A DNA stretch of 64,000 bases from Viscum album (Eukaryota; Streptophyta; Magnoliopsida; Santalales; Viscaceae). Every line of letters starts with the position of its first letter. The first letter of the stretch is position 1. Under the pieces are notes generated by a model. That model searched no databases, had not been told where the DNA came from, and worked only from the letters and a program-made list of their open reading frames with translations. This document shows positions 12,811-27,000 of this stretch, one piece after another. The stretch lies in NCBI GenBank assembly GCA_963277665.1, contig OY728157.1, forward strand, positions 370,340,067 to 370,404,066, read 5' to 3'. The position numbers and the translations under genes were made by a program.

Positions 12811-15800
12811 TAGGTAGAACTAAAACGATTTTTATTAAGGCATGTAATGTGAGAGAAATGATAAATTTTCAGAAAAAACTAATCTACCACTATATTATAA
12901 CACTACAATTCATTAACCATCCTCTCCAAAAGTTAATAATAAATATTTATATATTTTAGGGGAGTATATGTTTATACATATTTTAATATGGAAAGTTTAA
13001 AATTAATTATATAGAAATTCCTTTTTTTGGGCTGCAACATTGAACCTCTAAACAACCAAACTAGATCTAGATATAGTTGAATTAAATATTCAATTTATAA
13101 CTTGTGTAAAAATTCTTGACCAATCCAATAATGTATGAAAAATTATGGACCAAACATTTCAGTGATATCTATATTGAAGGGTCTAGTCCAGAATTGAATT
13201 CAGGGCCCATTATAACCGTGAAAATGTTTGATCCAACGCATGGTATTCAAAGAAAATATGTATCCCAGCATGTGTACTATTCGATTAAAACATTTAAAAA
13301 TATTTACACATATAATATTTTATGATAAAAATATTAGAGTTTAATTTATATGGGAAAACTTGAATTTCCTTTCAATTCCGAAATTCATGATCTATTAAAA
13401 AATCATATTACATCACCACTTAATACACAATTAGAGATCATTAAATCGTTAAAATAAAATGTAAAATTCATGAAAATATTAACTTTATGATTTTATTCAA
13501 TGAAATAAAAAAAATTATTTATTTATTTTAATAATAGATTATAAAATTCTAGAAAACCTGGAAAATATGTTGTATTTAGTAATTTATTCTAGTTTAGGGG
13601 ATTTTTATAATTAAATTAATATTAAAAATTTTCAATAAAACAAATGTTATCATATGATTTATAAAAATCTACGCATGGTTTTTTTTGGGTATGAAGCTTT
13701 TAATTATTTTTTATGATAAATCCTATTATATATATATTATATGTTATATTACTTGGAGTTTGTTTGGGAAAACATTGGTTTCCATACCTCGGGATCATAG
13801 GGAATAAGGGTTTGAGATTTAATTGATTTTTATTTTTAGGTATACCTTGGAATGTTTTATGATTTCCTCATTTAAGTTTTATTAGGGGATTGGGATATTA
13901 TATCTCATATTTAGCCATTGTATACAATTAATTTTGTTTAAATTTTTTTTATAGAGTTTTAATTTAATTAGTTCCATTATTATTATCTATATGACTTATG
14001 TCTCCAGTTCTAGTCATCTAACCCTTAAAGAAGGTTGGAATGGGAGATCATACTCACTCTATTTTCCAACACATAGGGGTCTCACAATTGGGTTGGATCA
14101 TGATAATGTGGTTTTAGAGTCAGATTTTTTAAGAGGAGGGTTGAACCAGTAACAAGTGACTTTTTGTGTTAAGTTAATAAGTCAATAGTTTATCTATGTA
14201 TATAATATATCATAGACTCAAGATACCAACAAAAGATATAGGTGGCTAATATATTCCTTCACGTGGACCTTTATTTTCTATTGAATATACCAAATGGATA
14301 CTTTTCTATTTATACAATACTATATTATATATCCTCATTATTATTATGTGTGTTTTGGATAAAAAAATGATACATAGAAGATATAATAGATGATAATGTG
14401 ATTTATAATACATCTATATATATGAAGTAGTGTTAGTGGAATTATCATCTATTATAGACATGTATAAAGTAAGAATATGACTTCATAATTGTAATAAAGA
14501 TCCCTAGAGTGTGGTGTGGAAACCATATTTATGACAATGAGTTAATGAGACTTTGATTTAGGTAGCATAATGATTTTAAAAGAAGTAGTTAAAAAATTTT
14601 GAGGGTAAATCACCTAATTTTCAAAAAATTAGTGTCTCTAACAGGATGTAATAGATTTTCATCATGTGAATAATAAAAATGAGTATCTTGCTCCTCTAAG
14701 AATCTTTTAAATAGTGACATATTTTAGTATTCTATATTATATTTCATTTCTAAGGTCATTGAAAAAAAATATTTTTTAACTTTTAGACTTTATTTATATC
14801 TCCTAGTATTATCTATTCAGAAGAGGATTTCATCCATATGAATGTTTTATAAATGATTCTTAATACTTATAAAATGTTATCATGATATTATTTTTGTTAT
14901 TGGGTTGAGATCTGGATATTTTGAGTCATGTATTTGAAAATAGATACAATTTTGGTTGACTTCTCAATGATTTTGTATGTAGCCGGAGATTGTGGATATA
15001 ATATTGGAGGTAGAGAAGATGCTTTAACATCACAATATAAAAATAGAATTCAGAAGGAATTATAAAATTGGATTTGTATATAGGATTTTACTCCATAACA
15101 TCTTTTATAAATATCAATAAATTGTGATAAATTTATTAAGGAGATCAGTTGAGTCTGTTATAGGTACATCTTGACTATCGTGTGATATCTATGGTGTGTT
15201 TTTATATATTTATAGTGGCATGGCTCACATAATCAATGGTTATATAGATAATAGATGTCGTGGAGTATATTCTTTCACATGAAGTTACAACTAGAGGTTT
15301 TGGTTGGTATTCCAATATTACATTTTGAGATAATATTATTCTCATTTATGGCTTGTATATATATCAACATGGAATGATACAACTAATACAGAGATAATGT
15401 GAATCTGGTATATGTAGATCTTGACCATCTAGACGTCTCTATGTTTCCGTCAGTTAAATTCATAGTGGTATGCTTCATATACATGTAGTATGGTTCTTAA
15501 CTCTGAGACTTGTGAAATTTTTTATGTTTGATGGACCACATGTAAATTTAAAAATGTATCCTCAACAACAATCAGATTTAATTCATTTTCAGTAGAATGT
15601 GAAAAGGAAACATCTTGGTATGTATTATAGATATAGTAATGGATAAAAAAGAGATATTCAAATACTAAATGGACCACATACTTATTATAAATGAGTAGGT
15701 AATTGGTACCAAGGTCATCATTATAGAGTATCTAGTAATAAACATGTTCTTTTAGTTGAAGAAGAAGAAGAGATGGAATGAGCAAAGGTACTATAAGGTT

Positions 15801-17090
15801 TCATTTTCATATTTACCACCCTCACATATATTTAATTTGATTCCAGTGATTTGTAAATATTTATTACACCTAGAATTTCACTTAGTCTTGAGATTCTAGT
15901 AGAAAGGATTCATATTCCTTCAGAATTAATAAACCTACTTTGAAATCATTCCAGGATGATAATGTTATATTATCAATATTATATTTTTTTGTTAAATGAT
16001 ATATTCTATTGGGATATGTTTTTCTATATATATGACCATATAATTCCTTTTTTGGAATTAATTGGACATATTCTATACAAGATAGTGTGGATTACAATTA
16101 GTAATGGATTATTTTCTTTGGCCTTAGAAGGAATATTATAGAATTTATTTGAGAAAAATGTAATCATTAGTGGAATTGATATATTGTGTCACAAGATATA
16201 ACTAGTATGTTGTTGAGTTTGATGCTTTTTATATATAAATATAATATGATATAGTTTCCATGTTTTTAAGGGAAGTTTTATAATTATTCCAAAGGATATG
16301 ATGTGTTAACCAATGTTATGTGACTTTAAATTTGTGATTGGGGTATACACAAGTATCATTCGAATTAAAATGATGAATTATTTAATAAGTGAAAATGATT
16401 TTATGTATTAGAGGAAATTGATTGGAGAAAATTTTTAAAAAGGATTTATAAAACATTGTGTGTCTTTATGGGAATCTCTAATGTTATTTTCCAATAAGGA
16501 GGAATATATATTAATGCTATTCATAGACTATCACTGTCTGAATTGTGTAATAGTAATGAATTATTATCCATTACCATAGAACAATGACCTATAAAACTAG
16601 CTAAAGGGTATGAGTTAGTCTACAAGGAATGATTTTTGATTTATCTATCATTAGATGAGTGTTAAATATGTGGTCATTCCAATGACATCTGTCAATTATC
16701 AGTGTGGAAAATTCAAAATGTTAATTATTTTCATGTATAAAGTTATTAAGGCATAATAAGTATTTATTAGATATAGGGATGGGTTGTTTTAAAAATTTTA
16801 GATAATTTTTTTATTCATATAAGGGACCTTTTTTATTCAATTATAGAGAATTATCTCAGTATCATATTAGTTTTCAGTATAGTTAATAAGAATTAAGATG
16901 TCTAAAATGTTGTTAAAGTGTCAATTTTAGATTCCTGGATATAATTAAATTTGGAAGGTTTTATTTGAGGAATTTGTTGTATTCTATACAAAAAATAATA
17001 AAGACGTTGTTTCCTAGTTACTATCTAAGAAGGAATCCATATTTTAGGGTTTTATAAGCATTTATGGCTATTATAAAATGTTATTAATCA
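12811..17090. other. AT-rich stretch, no intact gene
   Basis: No frame longer than 69 codons and no recognisable domain was found. Given the Ty3/gypsy RNase H and integrase remains immediately downstream on the plus strand, part of this stretch is probably the decayed LTR, gag and reverse-transcriptase region of that element, but I could not identify those domains. Confidence 0.4.
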
Positions 17091-18340
17091 TATTATCCCA
17101 TATAACAACCCCTTCATATGAGTTTAAAAAGAAAGTATAAACATATGTTTGTTCATATAAATTCTAAGTAGCCTTTCCTATTTTTATGGATAAGTTATAG
17201 AGGGGTTTATATTATCAATTTTCTAAGGATTTGATTCTTCATGAGGTGTACTATGATGCTTCTCTTTATTGATTGGTTTATTTAATAATATTGGGATGTG
17301 GACTAATTATATATAGATTTAGGATGTAATTTTATCATGATATTAAACACCATATTTATGATTTTGATAATGAAAATGATGGTTTTATCTTCAATCTATG
17401 ATGAAATTAAGTTATTTAGTAATATTTTGGGGTTTTTATAAATCATGAAATTATAAATTACATCTATTATAGAAAATTATTTAACATTGAGATAGAGAAG
17501 ATTAATTTATATTTAGAGGATTATAATTTTGATATTATATATTCTCTTTGAAAAAGGAAACACGGGGATTGGTCATATGATTAAGATATTCTATGGTGAT
17601 GTTGTTTATAAATTCATTGGTGAGTGAATGATGAAAGAACAGTTGAAAGTTATGAATCTTTAATTAAGATAAGTGTGTGAAAAAAGTTTTCATAATTAGG
17701 AAATCATTAAGGCTTCTTTGATTTAATAAGTGGCAGAGCCTCATTATGGAGATCTTGAGATTAAGTATTAAACGAATTTCCTTCTTCTTAATGATGCATT
17801 AGATTGTCCGTATGATGGTGGGGAGGACAAAGACAATTTTATAGATATCTTATTTGTTACCCAATGTGTGCATGATGAGGTATTTCATGGGTTCCATATA
17901 TAAAATTTTGAATATACTGGTATCCATAAAATGTATTATAATATAAAGATAATTTTTTTGAGTTTCAAAATAATGAGATTAATTTTTTATTTATAGCAAC
18001 ATGTCTTGCCTATCCATAGTCTATGGTTGGGCATTGTGTACTAACTAGTTTTTTATAATTGATTGATATTATAGAATAAAAATATGATGATAAATATTTA
18101 TAATTTATTATTAATTTACCTTGTGTGCTTAGATATTATTATTAGATTTGGGTTATTATAAGTTTTTAACTTTATTCACTAAATTTGTTACAATTATATA
18201 TTATTGTTTAATGGAATGGTATGTGATAATTTTTGTGAAGGAATATGCGATGTCACACAATGTACCAAAGATGATCATATATGACCATAGAGGTTCATTT
18301 AGTTTTTTATGGGGATATTATTGTTGTATGTTTATATAAC
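17091..18340 (+). pseudogene. Ty3/gypsy pol remnant (RNase H end and integrase)
   Basis: This is a badly decayed pol in more than one frame. At 17498-17575 the frame reads L-Y-L-E-D-Y-N-F-D-I-I-Y-S, a stop, then K-H-G-D. This matches the C-terminal end of gypsy RNase H, where the pattern is normally followed by an ALSR-like motif. An earlier Y-D-A-S (~17255) could be the first RNase H aspartate. At 18148-18339 a 63-codon frame carries F-T-K-F, then F-V-K-E-Y, H-N-V-P-K-M-I-I-Y-D and W-G-Y. This is the integrase core around the second catalytic Asp (normally H-G-x-P-x-x-I-x-S-D). It is interrupted by stops and frameshifts and is not functional. It is older than C1, which may have inserted just downstream of it. 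Confidence 0.65.
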
Positions 18341-19147
18341 CTAGTTCTATCATACGATAATATTTTATCAACATAAAAATGGTTAGTCTGAGACAAAAAT
18401 TAAAATGGTGGATAATATATTGAAAATTGTGTTTTAGATTTTGGTAGATCATATGGAGATTAAAATGGTTCATTGTGTTTTACTTTGAAGAAGTTATTAT
18501 ATATTTGTTGTTCTGATTCCTTTATAAATATGAAACCATTTTTAGGATCTATATAGACAACCCTTTCAATCTCTAATATATTTGGAAAATATTTGTATGT
18601 TATAATTCATTATACTATATTTATTGTAATGTATGATAGAGTGAGTTTATATCATTTATGATGGTAAGAGAACTACTCAAAGTAGACATAATTCATATAA
18701 AAATTAATAGAGGATTTAATTATAGTATTTTATTGGTGATCATGTATGTCAGACAATATCAATTTTAAATGGGATGTGTAGGCTCAAAATGGGATGTAAA
18801 CATTCCATATAGTTTATTGAACAACTTTTAGTGTTTGCGCACATATGATAAGTAACCTTTCGGGTGGTCCTTCATCATCAATCAAGATATATTAATTACA
18901 TATTCAATGTTTCTTATATTATGAAGCATGTTAGTGATTTATCTACGGTAATTGATTGGGATTATATTTATTTTGTGGCATATGAAATTTATATAGAATA
19001 ACATATTGAGATTTAGGATTTTATGGTGAAATTTTTGTCTATATCCATTTTTCCTTTGCTGTGAGATTTGTGAGGGAATATAGGAAAGTAATAATCTATA
19101 TGGGAATGTGAATATATATTGAATATATTTTAAACTAAATTGTGATA
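18341..19147. other. AT-rich flank of C1, probable end of the gypsy pol remnant
   Basis: No gene is seen. The position directly after the integrase remnant suggests the integrase C-terminus and 3' region of the same old gypsy element, but no motif supports this. Confidence 0.35.
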
Positions 19148-19928
19148 TGTAATATCTAGAAACATATGAGAATTACCACCCTTTGAAACTTCAATAAGTA
19201 GAAATGATGTGTAGAGCCACTGAATCAGAAGGAACCTACACAATTATGTTTCTATAACTGATAAGACCACACACACCTACTATGATCCACAAAACTACTA
19301 ATACACCATCTATGATCTTTTTAAAGGAAAAGATAGAAATAATGAATAAAAAAAAATAATGATTATGTGGTTGAGATAAAGACCTAATACATAGGGGGAA
19401 ATATTCAAACTTTTATTAAGGAATAAAATATGATTATAAATGAGTAGAGTATCTAAAATGTTACCATTACCCATGAATTTATAATAGAACTCCATATAAA
19501 CTATCTAATCAATTGGTTTCCACCACCTTCCAATTTTCACACAGACTATGTCCCCCTAATCAGATCTTCATAGGAATCTCTAGACTTAGTAAAAGGAAAA
19601 ATCATATTTAACTCCCTTTGGTGAACATCATGAGTTTAGAATTATCCATGATAGATTAATCGTTTGTGTATCATCAAATAAATCTTCTAAATTCTTCCAA
19701 TATTATGAGTTATTTTTATTTCAGAGTTGGTTTATTCTTATGAAGCCTCAACCTTTTGAACTCTAGTTTCATTCTACTATTATCATTGTGTTATGTTTTA
19801 ATCTTGTCAACATTAGAACCGTGACATCACCATATCCATATGATTCGATTTTGGACTTCCAGAATCACTCCTTCTATTAGTTCAATGACTTAGTTGAATT
19901 TTTTTTATCACACTTAATAATACAAACA
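19148..19928 (-). repeat. 3' LTR of C1
   Basis: Minus-strand LTR. It shares with 60978-61760 an internal block (aaacttttattaaggaataaaa at 19409 and 61240), an acccatgaatt block and a tcacact.aa block near the end. The right end (LTR start on the minus strand) is tgtttgtattatt, abutting atctc of the original PPT at 19929. The left end is set by alignment to the other copy and could move by ~10 bases. Confidence 0.65.
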
Positions 19929-19933
19929 ATCTC
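19929..19933. repeat. Left target-site duplication of A2
   Basis: The sequence atctc is followed on the far side of A2 by atatc (30162-30166): four of five bases match. Both are the start of the C1 polypurine tract (copia type, read on the minus strand), which fixes the insertion point. Confidence 0.6.
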
Positions 19934-22619
19934 TATTATATCACGAAATTTCAATGTATTTTTATTTAAAGTTATGTGGAATTATTTTGAGACCACGCAC
20001 TTTGACGACATGTGATTCTGAGGCCCTGTGAGTTCGAAATATAACTTTGAACTTTTTTTATGTTTGTTGATGTAAATGTGAAAGTGGGGATTTCTAAACT
20101 TTAAACTGGTGCACAGATCAAAAATCTATGGGAACTGTAGAACTTAGAATGCTAGGATTCTCCTAGAAAGGACCTAACTCTGACTGGAATGGCTCAGAAT
20201 GAAAAGTTAATTTTGGGACTTTTTGGAAAAATAAAAAAATAAATTTTTAAAGTAATTTTATTTTTTTCATTCACTATTGATTAGTGGACGGCATCACTAC
20301 AGTGCGGTGACGTGGAACATTAAATCAAGTTCATTAATGGACCGTTTTTGGGTAGTGTAACGATGAATTAATTGAAGTGTGATAGATACACTTTTTTATA
20401 AATGGAATAGAGTAACAGCCCGATGTCACATCATAACAGAAACACTGCGACACGTTTTCTTTCTAATAGGATAATGCATTGGAGAAACATGAATTAAACT
20501 GTGGAAATTCTCTAATGATCCTAAAACAAGGATTACCTCCAACGATGAATGATGAATTCAAATAGTATTTGTAGCAACGTCTACACTTTATGAAGAACGG
20601 GACCAGAAAGAAACGAAAGCCAATGGAACATGAATCCTGGAGGGAAGAGTCCTTCGATGATGTATTTTTATCAAGTTATGGGTTTATATTGTTTTATGTC
20701 TTCCTAGTTCTTATTCTAAAATGACTAACATGGATCAACCCAACAATAGGTTGATCCGTGGAATGTTTTTCCATGTGAGAGGTTGTTCTTCTTCGGTTTT
20801 CTACAGTGGGATTAAATTATTTTTGGTAGAACTATGATCCCAAAACTTCCCATATTAATCTTCTAACACAGAGGGTGCAGGCCGACATGAACAAGGCCTG
20901 ACCCCCTCTGGCTTGTGAATTCTTGGAGGCAGAAAATTTCAGATTTCGAAAAGAGGGATTCAAGGCCCACGATGGCGGCCACCTGAGAAGGCGGCCGCAG
21001 GAGGGTGGTGGTGTGCCACGATGACACATCGAAGGTTACTTCCATGACCAGCTCGGGCCGGTAGCTGGTGGTAGGGATGCGACCCACAGTCACATGCCGC
21101 ACTTCATAGGGGCATGCAGTATCTTAATCACATGCGGGAAATCTAGTCTACAACATAGTGGCAAGGCCAAGGTCATTTGACCGCGGTGGAGAAGGTTTCC
21201 ACATGGATGACCCATAGGGGGAAGGGGAGCCGAACACGGCTTCCATCCGTATCCTGGTTAGGCAGAACGGGTAGGGCATAGCCCACCCCAATGTACTATA
21301 CCCACCCCGTAAGACCAGCCCCAGGACCCAACTGTCCAGACACAAGACGAGTCATGTATGGGTCAGGTCGGCGGAGCCGAGTCAGTTTGGTGGAACCCGA
21401 GTTTAGTCGGGTTGGGTCGATCTAACTGGTTCAGACCGGACTCGGACCCAAGAAGCCCCTTTTTTTAAAAATTACAACATCATTCAAATCGGGCATCCAA
21501 TTGATGATATTTTTTTGGATTTTTAACCCTCACAGTGAGGAGGATCATTTGGAAGGTGGCTTTCATGGAAGCTGAAATACAACCAATGGATTGAGGAGAG
21601 GTTCTCCCTGAATTTAGCACACTACGAACGGAAACCCTATGGTTAGATGAGACCTAACGAATGATGAAAAGAGACCCTATGTGGATCAGATAGTATGGCC
21701 CTGTGGGAAGCGGCTTCAGTGTGACCCAGTTGGCCCATGGTGGGGAGAGTCTTCTGTGTGACCCGACTGACCCTTGGTACTTGACAGGAGGAGTACCATA
21801 GTATGGACATGTAGGAAGAGGCTTCTGTATGACCTGACATCCCCATGGTGGGGAGCGGTTTCTGTGTGACCCAAGATATGCATGGTACTATTTTGGGATG
21901 AGTACCACAACTGTCCCAAGGTTAGTGGGATGCGAGTTCTATGTGACCTGGAAGGCTTACTATACTCATTGAGGAGGAGTTCTCCAGTATCCCATGGTGT
22001 TCGACGATATGACTGATGGTCTTACTTCCCTACTCTTGAATATACCTGGTGAAATCTATCTAACTTTGTGGTCATGATTCGTGGTTTTTTTGTGGACTTT
22101 TGTGCGGTCTTTCCTTGTTTGTTTGGGGTCCCTACTAATTATTTTGTTACTCACCCTTGCACGGGCTTCGCACATACATGTCTTGTCTAGTGTAGATGAT
22201 CACCACCATGATGGAGGACTTAGTGGCCTAGGACCTAGTGGTTCCCAGTGCGACCATGTAGGAAGGGTTTACTTCTATGGATTACAGCAATTACTCTGTA
22301 CTTACCCATCAGGTGGGGGTTTCAGCAGATGGATTTTTGAGTTTTCCTTTTACATTCATGTTTTCCAGTTAGACTTTTGTTAGTTTTGTATTCTGGCCCA
22401 TTTGACCTAAAGTTTGTACTTTTAATCAGTAGTTGTTTAGTTGCATGAATGTTTAATTTTATAGATTTGTTATGTGATTGTGTGTGCATGCGTACAGGTA
22501 CTCGTGAAAATGCCTCCCATTTGATGGTTGACATCTTCGAAATTAGTCGCAAACCCCTGGTCTTTGGGGGGAGAGATTAGGGTCTGTCATGGCATGGCCC
22601 TGGGGGACTGGTTGTGAAA
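19934..22619 (+). repeat. 5' LTR of A2
   Basis: It begins tattatatcacgaaattt, a mutated tgtaatatcccg-type end, and stops at 22619 next to the PBS. It aligns with 27457-30161 along its length: gagaccacg near the start, a ctcctagaaagga block, a gacatgaacaa block near 20885 and 28403, and tgaggaggagttctcca near the end. Frames of 60-100 codons within it (20832-22552) have no domain and are treated as chance. Confidence 0.85.
21734..21950 (+). repeat. ~108 bp tandem repeat inside A2 5' LTR
   Basis: Two degenerate units start with cccatggtggggag at 21734 and 21842. Each continues with cttctgtgtgaccc-like sequence, a tggtact...gagtacca segment and a second tctgtatgacc-like sub-unit. The same two-unit arrangement is present in the other LTR (29262 and 29371). 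Confidence 0.7.
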
Positions 22620-22622
22620 AAG

Positions 22623-22634
22623 TGGTATCAGAGG
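22623..22634 (+). other. Primer-binding site of A2
   Basis: The sequence tggtatcagagg begins four bases after the LTR end and is complementary to the 3' end of initiator tRNA-Met, the usual primer of plant Ty3/gypsy elements. Confidence 0.85.
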
Positions 22635-22861
22635 TGGTTGGTTCCACCTCAATGAATGATAGTTTTTTTGGGAAACAATGTTTAATGTTATGAGTTTGAC
22701 TTTCAGATTTGGGTAGTCTTGTGTTGAGGCGGTGAACAACATATCCATACACTAGGACCCTGAATTCTACTTTTCGGCTCTATACAAGAAAAAAAGGCTG
22801 CATAAGTGTCTCATTATGATTTTATTGAATAAGAGTAAGCTCACCAGGTATAATATTATGA

Positions 22862-23900
22862 TTGTGGTACATCTTGATCTATTGCAGGATTCCTCTACAC
22901 AGACAGCCAACTAGGCTTCCGATACGTGATCGTGTGGATAACCCACCGAGCGATGAGGTGTCGGTTCAGGGACTAGTGCTAGAGATGGCCCTACCGAGTG
23001 GTTCACTGGTGTTTCCTCCACCCATTGATCAGCAGTTACTGCAGGTGTTATTGGTAGAGGACATACATAGACTCAGTTCCTTGCATGAATTTCAGAGACA
23101 AAGACCTCCCAGGTTCAGGGGAGAGATAGATCCTCAGGTCACTGAGGACTAGCTGGAGGCAGTGACATAGGTCTTCCTCTTAGTGAGGATGCTACTTGAC
23201 CAGATGGAGATCTTATCTATGTGTCTTCTTCCAGGCTCAATAGGGAGATGTTGGAGCCAGACTATTCAGACTCATGATGAGGAGACCCACTCTAGGGCTA
23301 CCTTCGAGCGGTATTTCTGGGAGGAGTTCTTTCCAGAGACCTTACGCTCAATGTGCATACAAGATCTACTTCACCTAAAACACAATTTCATGTTAGTGGA
23401 TGAGTACTATGTGTGGTTTGTAGACCTCTCTCACTACTCTATAGACATGGTGAATGACCATTTCTTCTAGGCATGTACCTTTGAGAAAGGAATCATATGG
23501 GAGATCAGGGCATCCATGGTGTCTCTCAACATCCCCAATCAGGCTTGAGAATTGGTGAAAACCCTTCTTGTGGAGAGCTTCCTAGAAGAGTAGGAACTAA
23601 TAGCTAGATCCACCAGCAGACCTAAGGTAGCATAGTCTTCAGTAGTGAGTAGCATGTAGTAGACATGGGGGCCCAAGAGTTCCATGACCTTCATGGGGAG
23701 ACCCTAGGACTCTGGATCGGTAGTGCGGGGATCCTAGAGAAGAGGGAGTCTGCATAGAACTAGGATATGCTACACGTACGACGGATAGGGGAACATAGAT
23801 CATGATTGCCTAATTCTCCATATAGACGATCAGAAAATGGTCATGGAACCTCCAAGGAAGAGGTAGAGTTTCGATAAAAGAGGTCCATAGGGTGGTGGAT
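22862..23900 (+). pseudogene. gag of A2, broken
   Basis: Frame 2 carries R-P-P-R-F-R-G-E-I-D-P (~23098-23130), then stops before and after L-E-A-V-T, then F-E-R-Y-F-W-E-E-F-F-P (~23308-23340) and a D-E-Y-Y segment. These match the Retrotrans_gag domain of plant gypsy elements. Further on, a degenerate zinc knuckle reads C-Y-T-Y ... D-H-D-C (~23770-23812): the second cysteine is Tyr and the expected His is Asn. Several stops interrupt it. The product would be the nucleocapsid/capsid precursor; this copy cannot make it. Confidence 0.7.
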
Positions 23901-24060
23901 GTGGCATGGGAGTAGTCCGAGAATTAGTCAGTGGAAGATGGTTCAAGGAGATTCCACCACCACCCCCGGGTGGACCACCATGGGATTAGGGAGCTGGCAG
24001 ATAGGGGTGAGGCCAGCTTCCGGTGATGGAGGCCTATGACAATGGTGCTCCTGAGATGAT

Positions 24061-27000
24061 TAGAGGTACCATTTGTGTCTTCCCCACCATAGCTATTTTT
24101 CTCATAGACATAGGTTCCAGTAACTCTTTCCTTTCCAAAAATCTTGTTCAGGACTCATAGATTTCAGTGGATCCATTGGCTCAACCCTTACGATTAAAGA
24201 CTCCTACGCGAGGGGATTCGATGATTACACACTAGTGCCGGTAGTGTGAGCTTACTCTAGGAGGCATGTGCTTCTACTGGGATCTCCTAGTAGCGACGTC
24301 ATGGCCTTGTGACATCATCTTGGGTATGGAATGGATATCTACTATACATTATCATATCAACTATATTATATGAAAAGCATGGAGTGTATGTGAGGATGGG
24401 ACTAGGTTTTCCTTCACTGGAAAGAGGAGAACCTTTTCAACACATGATTGAATTTTCGTAGGAGGGTGGACTCAATCAATCACCGGTTGGAAAACACACT
24501 CTCAGGGTGGTGGAGGAGAGGAGTCCATGATTTACTAAAGTGATGGATGAGTATGGGGATGTCTTCCCTAAGGATGTTATGGGGCAACCTCCTCACAGGG
24601 AGGTAGACTTATACATCGATCTATACCCATGGAAAAAAACAATATCCACACCATCATATCAGATAACTCCCACAGAGATTCATGAATTGAGGGTACATGT
24701 GGAGGAATTGCAAGATAAGTGATTCTTGACACCCAAAATTTCAACATGGGAAGCTCAAGTTTTGTTTTCGAAGAACCAATACGATAGTTGAGGCTATGCG
24801 TGGACTTTTGGTGACAGAACCAAGTGACCATGAAGAACAAGTATCGGCTAATGATGATTTATGACCTATTTTACTAGATGAAGGGAGTGAGGTGGTTCTC
24901 AAAGATTGACCTCATATCTGTCTATCATCAGCTTTGGGTATGGGATTATGATGTAATGAAGATAGCCTTCAGAAGCTGGTATGGCCACAATGAGTTTTTG
25001 GTGATGCCTTTCAGTGTGACCAATTCCCCAGTAGGGTCCATCAGACTCATGAACATGACCTTCTTGTCTTACCACTATTTCTTTGTGGTGTTATTCATTG
25101 ATGACATCTTGGGGTACTCGGAGTTAGAGGAGGAGCACGCTACACACCTATATATAGTCTTGGATACACTCCGAGGGCACTAAATTTATAGAATGTTCTC
25201 AAAGTGCCGGTTATGGATTTGAGAGGTCCACATTCTAGGACATGTCATGTCGGAGGCTGGAGTTGCAGTGTATCCATAGAAGATAGAGGAAGTTCTTGCT
25301 TGGGAGCAACCCTTGAGCGTGAATGAGGAGCATATTGTCTTGGGGTTGTATGGATACTATCGGAGGTTTGTGCCTAAGTTTTCTAGAGTAGCAGCACATT
25401 TATTGGCATTGAAAAAGTTGGGACAACCCTTTGTATGGATAGAAAAATTCCAGCAGGGTTTCTAGAATCAGAGGAATAGACCGATGAGTGCCCCTATCAT
25501 GAGGCTACTATGAGAGGGAATCAAGTATGTAGTCTTTTTTGATAAATCAGGGTTTGGACTGGGTTGTTCCCTGATGTAGGAGCAAGCATTGATCACCTAC
25601 GGCTCATGGTAGTTAAGGCAGCATGAGTAAAAATACACGACCCATGACCTGGTGTTAGTAGTAGTGGTGTTTTACAAGAATATGTGGTAGATGTACTTGA
25701 TGGGAGAATGGTTTACCATATACTCCTACTAGAAGAGTCTCAGGTATATCTTCTCATAGAATGACCTGAACATGAGATAGAGGCGATGGATGGAGTTCTT
25801 TTAGGACTATGATTTGTAAATATTCCAAAATCCCGCGAAGGGTAATGTGGTAGCCGGCATGCTCAGCAGGAGGTCTGGTTTACGGCTTCAGAGTGAGGAA
25901 ACAGAGTAGCTAGCTACAATCTAGATATCCTTCATGGATGATGATGGAGCATCTTACCTTCAGTCAATTGTTGTTACTCCTCCAATCTTACAGCGGGTCA
26001 AGGATGACCTACTTATGGATGCTAAATACGAGGACCGACGTGCTCAGTTATCTTTTGAAAAATCTCCTGATGGATTTTTGATAGGTGGGTCTTAACATCA
26101 TCCTTCTCAGAGGATGCACCGTAGTACTAGTGACATTGTGGGAGGAAGTGTTGATGGAGTTCTATACATCCCCTTTGGAGGTACATCTTAGTGTGGACAT
26201 GATGTACCATGTCCTCCGACATCATTATTAGTGGATAGGGATGAAGATAGTGGTGTCAGAGTTCATTTCACAATGCCTCATTTGTCAACAAGTGAAGGCC
26301 AAGCATGAGGACCCAACAGGCTTGGCAGAACCACATGAGGTACTATAATATAAGTGGGAGTTTATCTCGATGGACTTTGTGACAGGGTTACCACGCATGT
26401 CCATGGGCCACAATTCTATCTGGTTGATCATTGACCGAATCAATAAGTTGGTTCAATTCCTACCCATCTGGGAGCAGGGATCAATAGAGGGATTGAGAAG
26501 TCTATACACCCAGAAGATAGCACAGCTACACAGGGTGACTTCAATGAACATCTCCAAACGTGATGCATGCTTTACCTCCTGATTTTGGAAGTGATTAAAG
26601 GAGTCATTTAGGACTCAGCTATGTTTGAGAATAACTTTTCACACTCAAATAGATGTTCAGATAGAGTAGACCATATAGACCCTAGAGACTACGATTTCTG
26701 CTTGCCCTCTTGATTTTGGTCATAGTTTGGAGGACCACCTATCACTGGTGGAATTTTGATACAACAACAACTATAACTCAAATATTTGGATGGCACTGTT
26801 TGAGGACTTGTATGAGAGGCCATGCCGATTACCTCTATGCTAGAGATACCTAGGGGAGTTAGCACTAATGGGTTCAAAGTGGGTATGAGCTACCACCGAG
26901 AAGGTACATATCATCCAGGAGTGGATGAGGACTTTATAGAGCAGACATAAATCTTATGTTGATAGGATACATAGACCCTTGGAGTTTGAGGAGGGAAAAC

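Noticed and set aside
20832..22552. Several 65-100 codon frames in a GC-richer stretch
   Set aside because: All lie inside the A2 5' LTR, have no recognisable domain, and are not conserved in the matching part of the 3' LTR.
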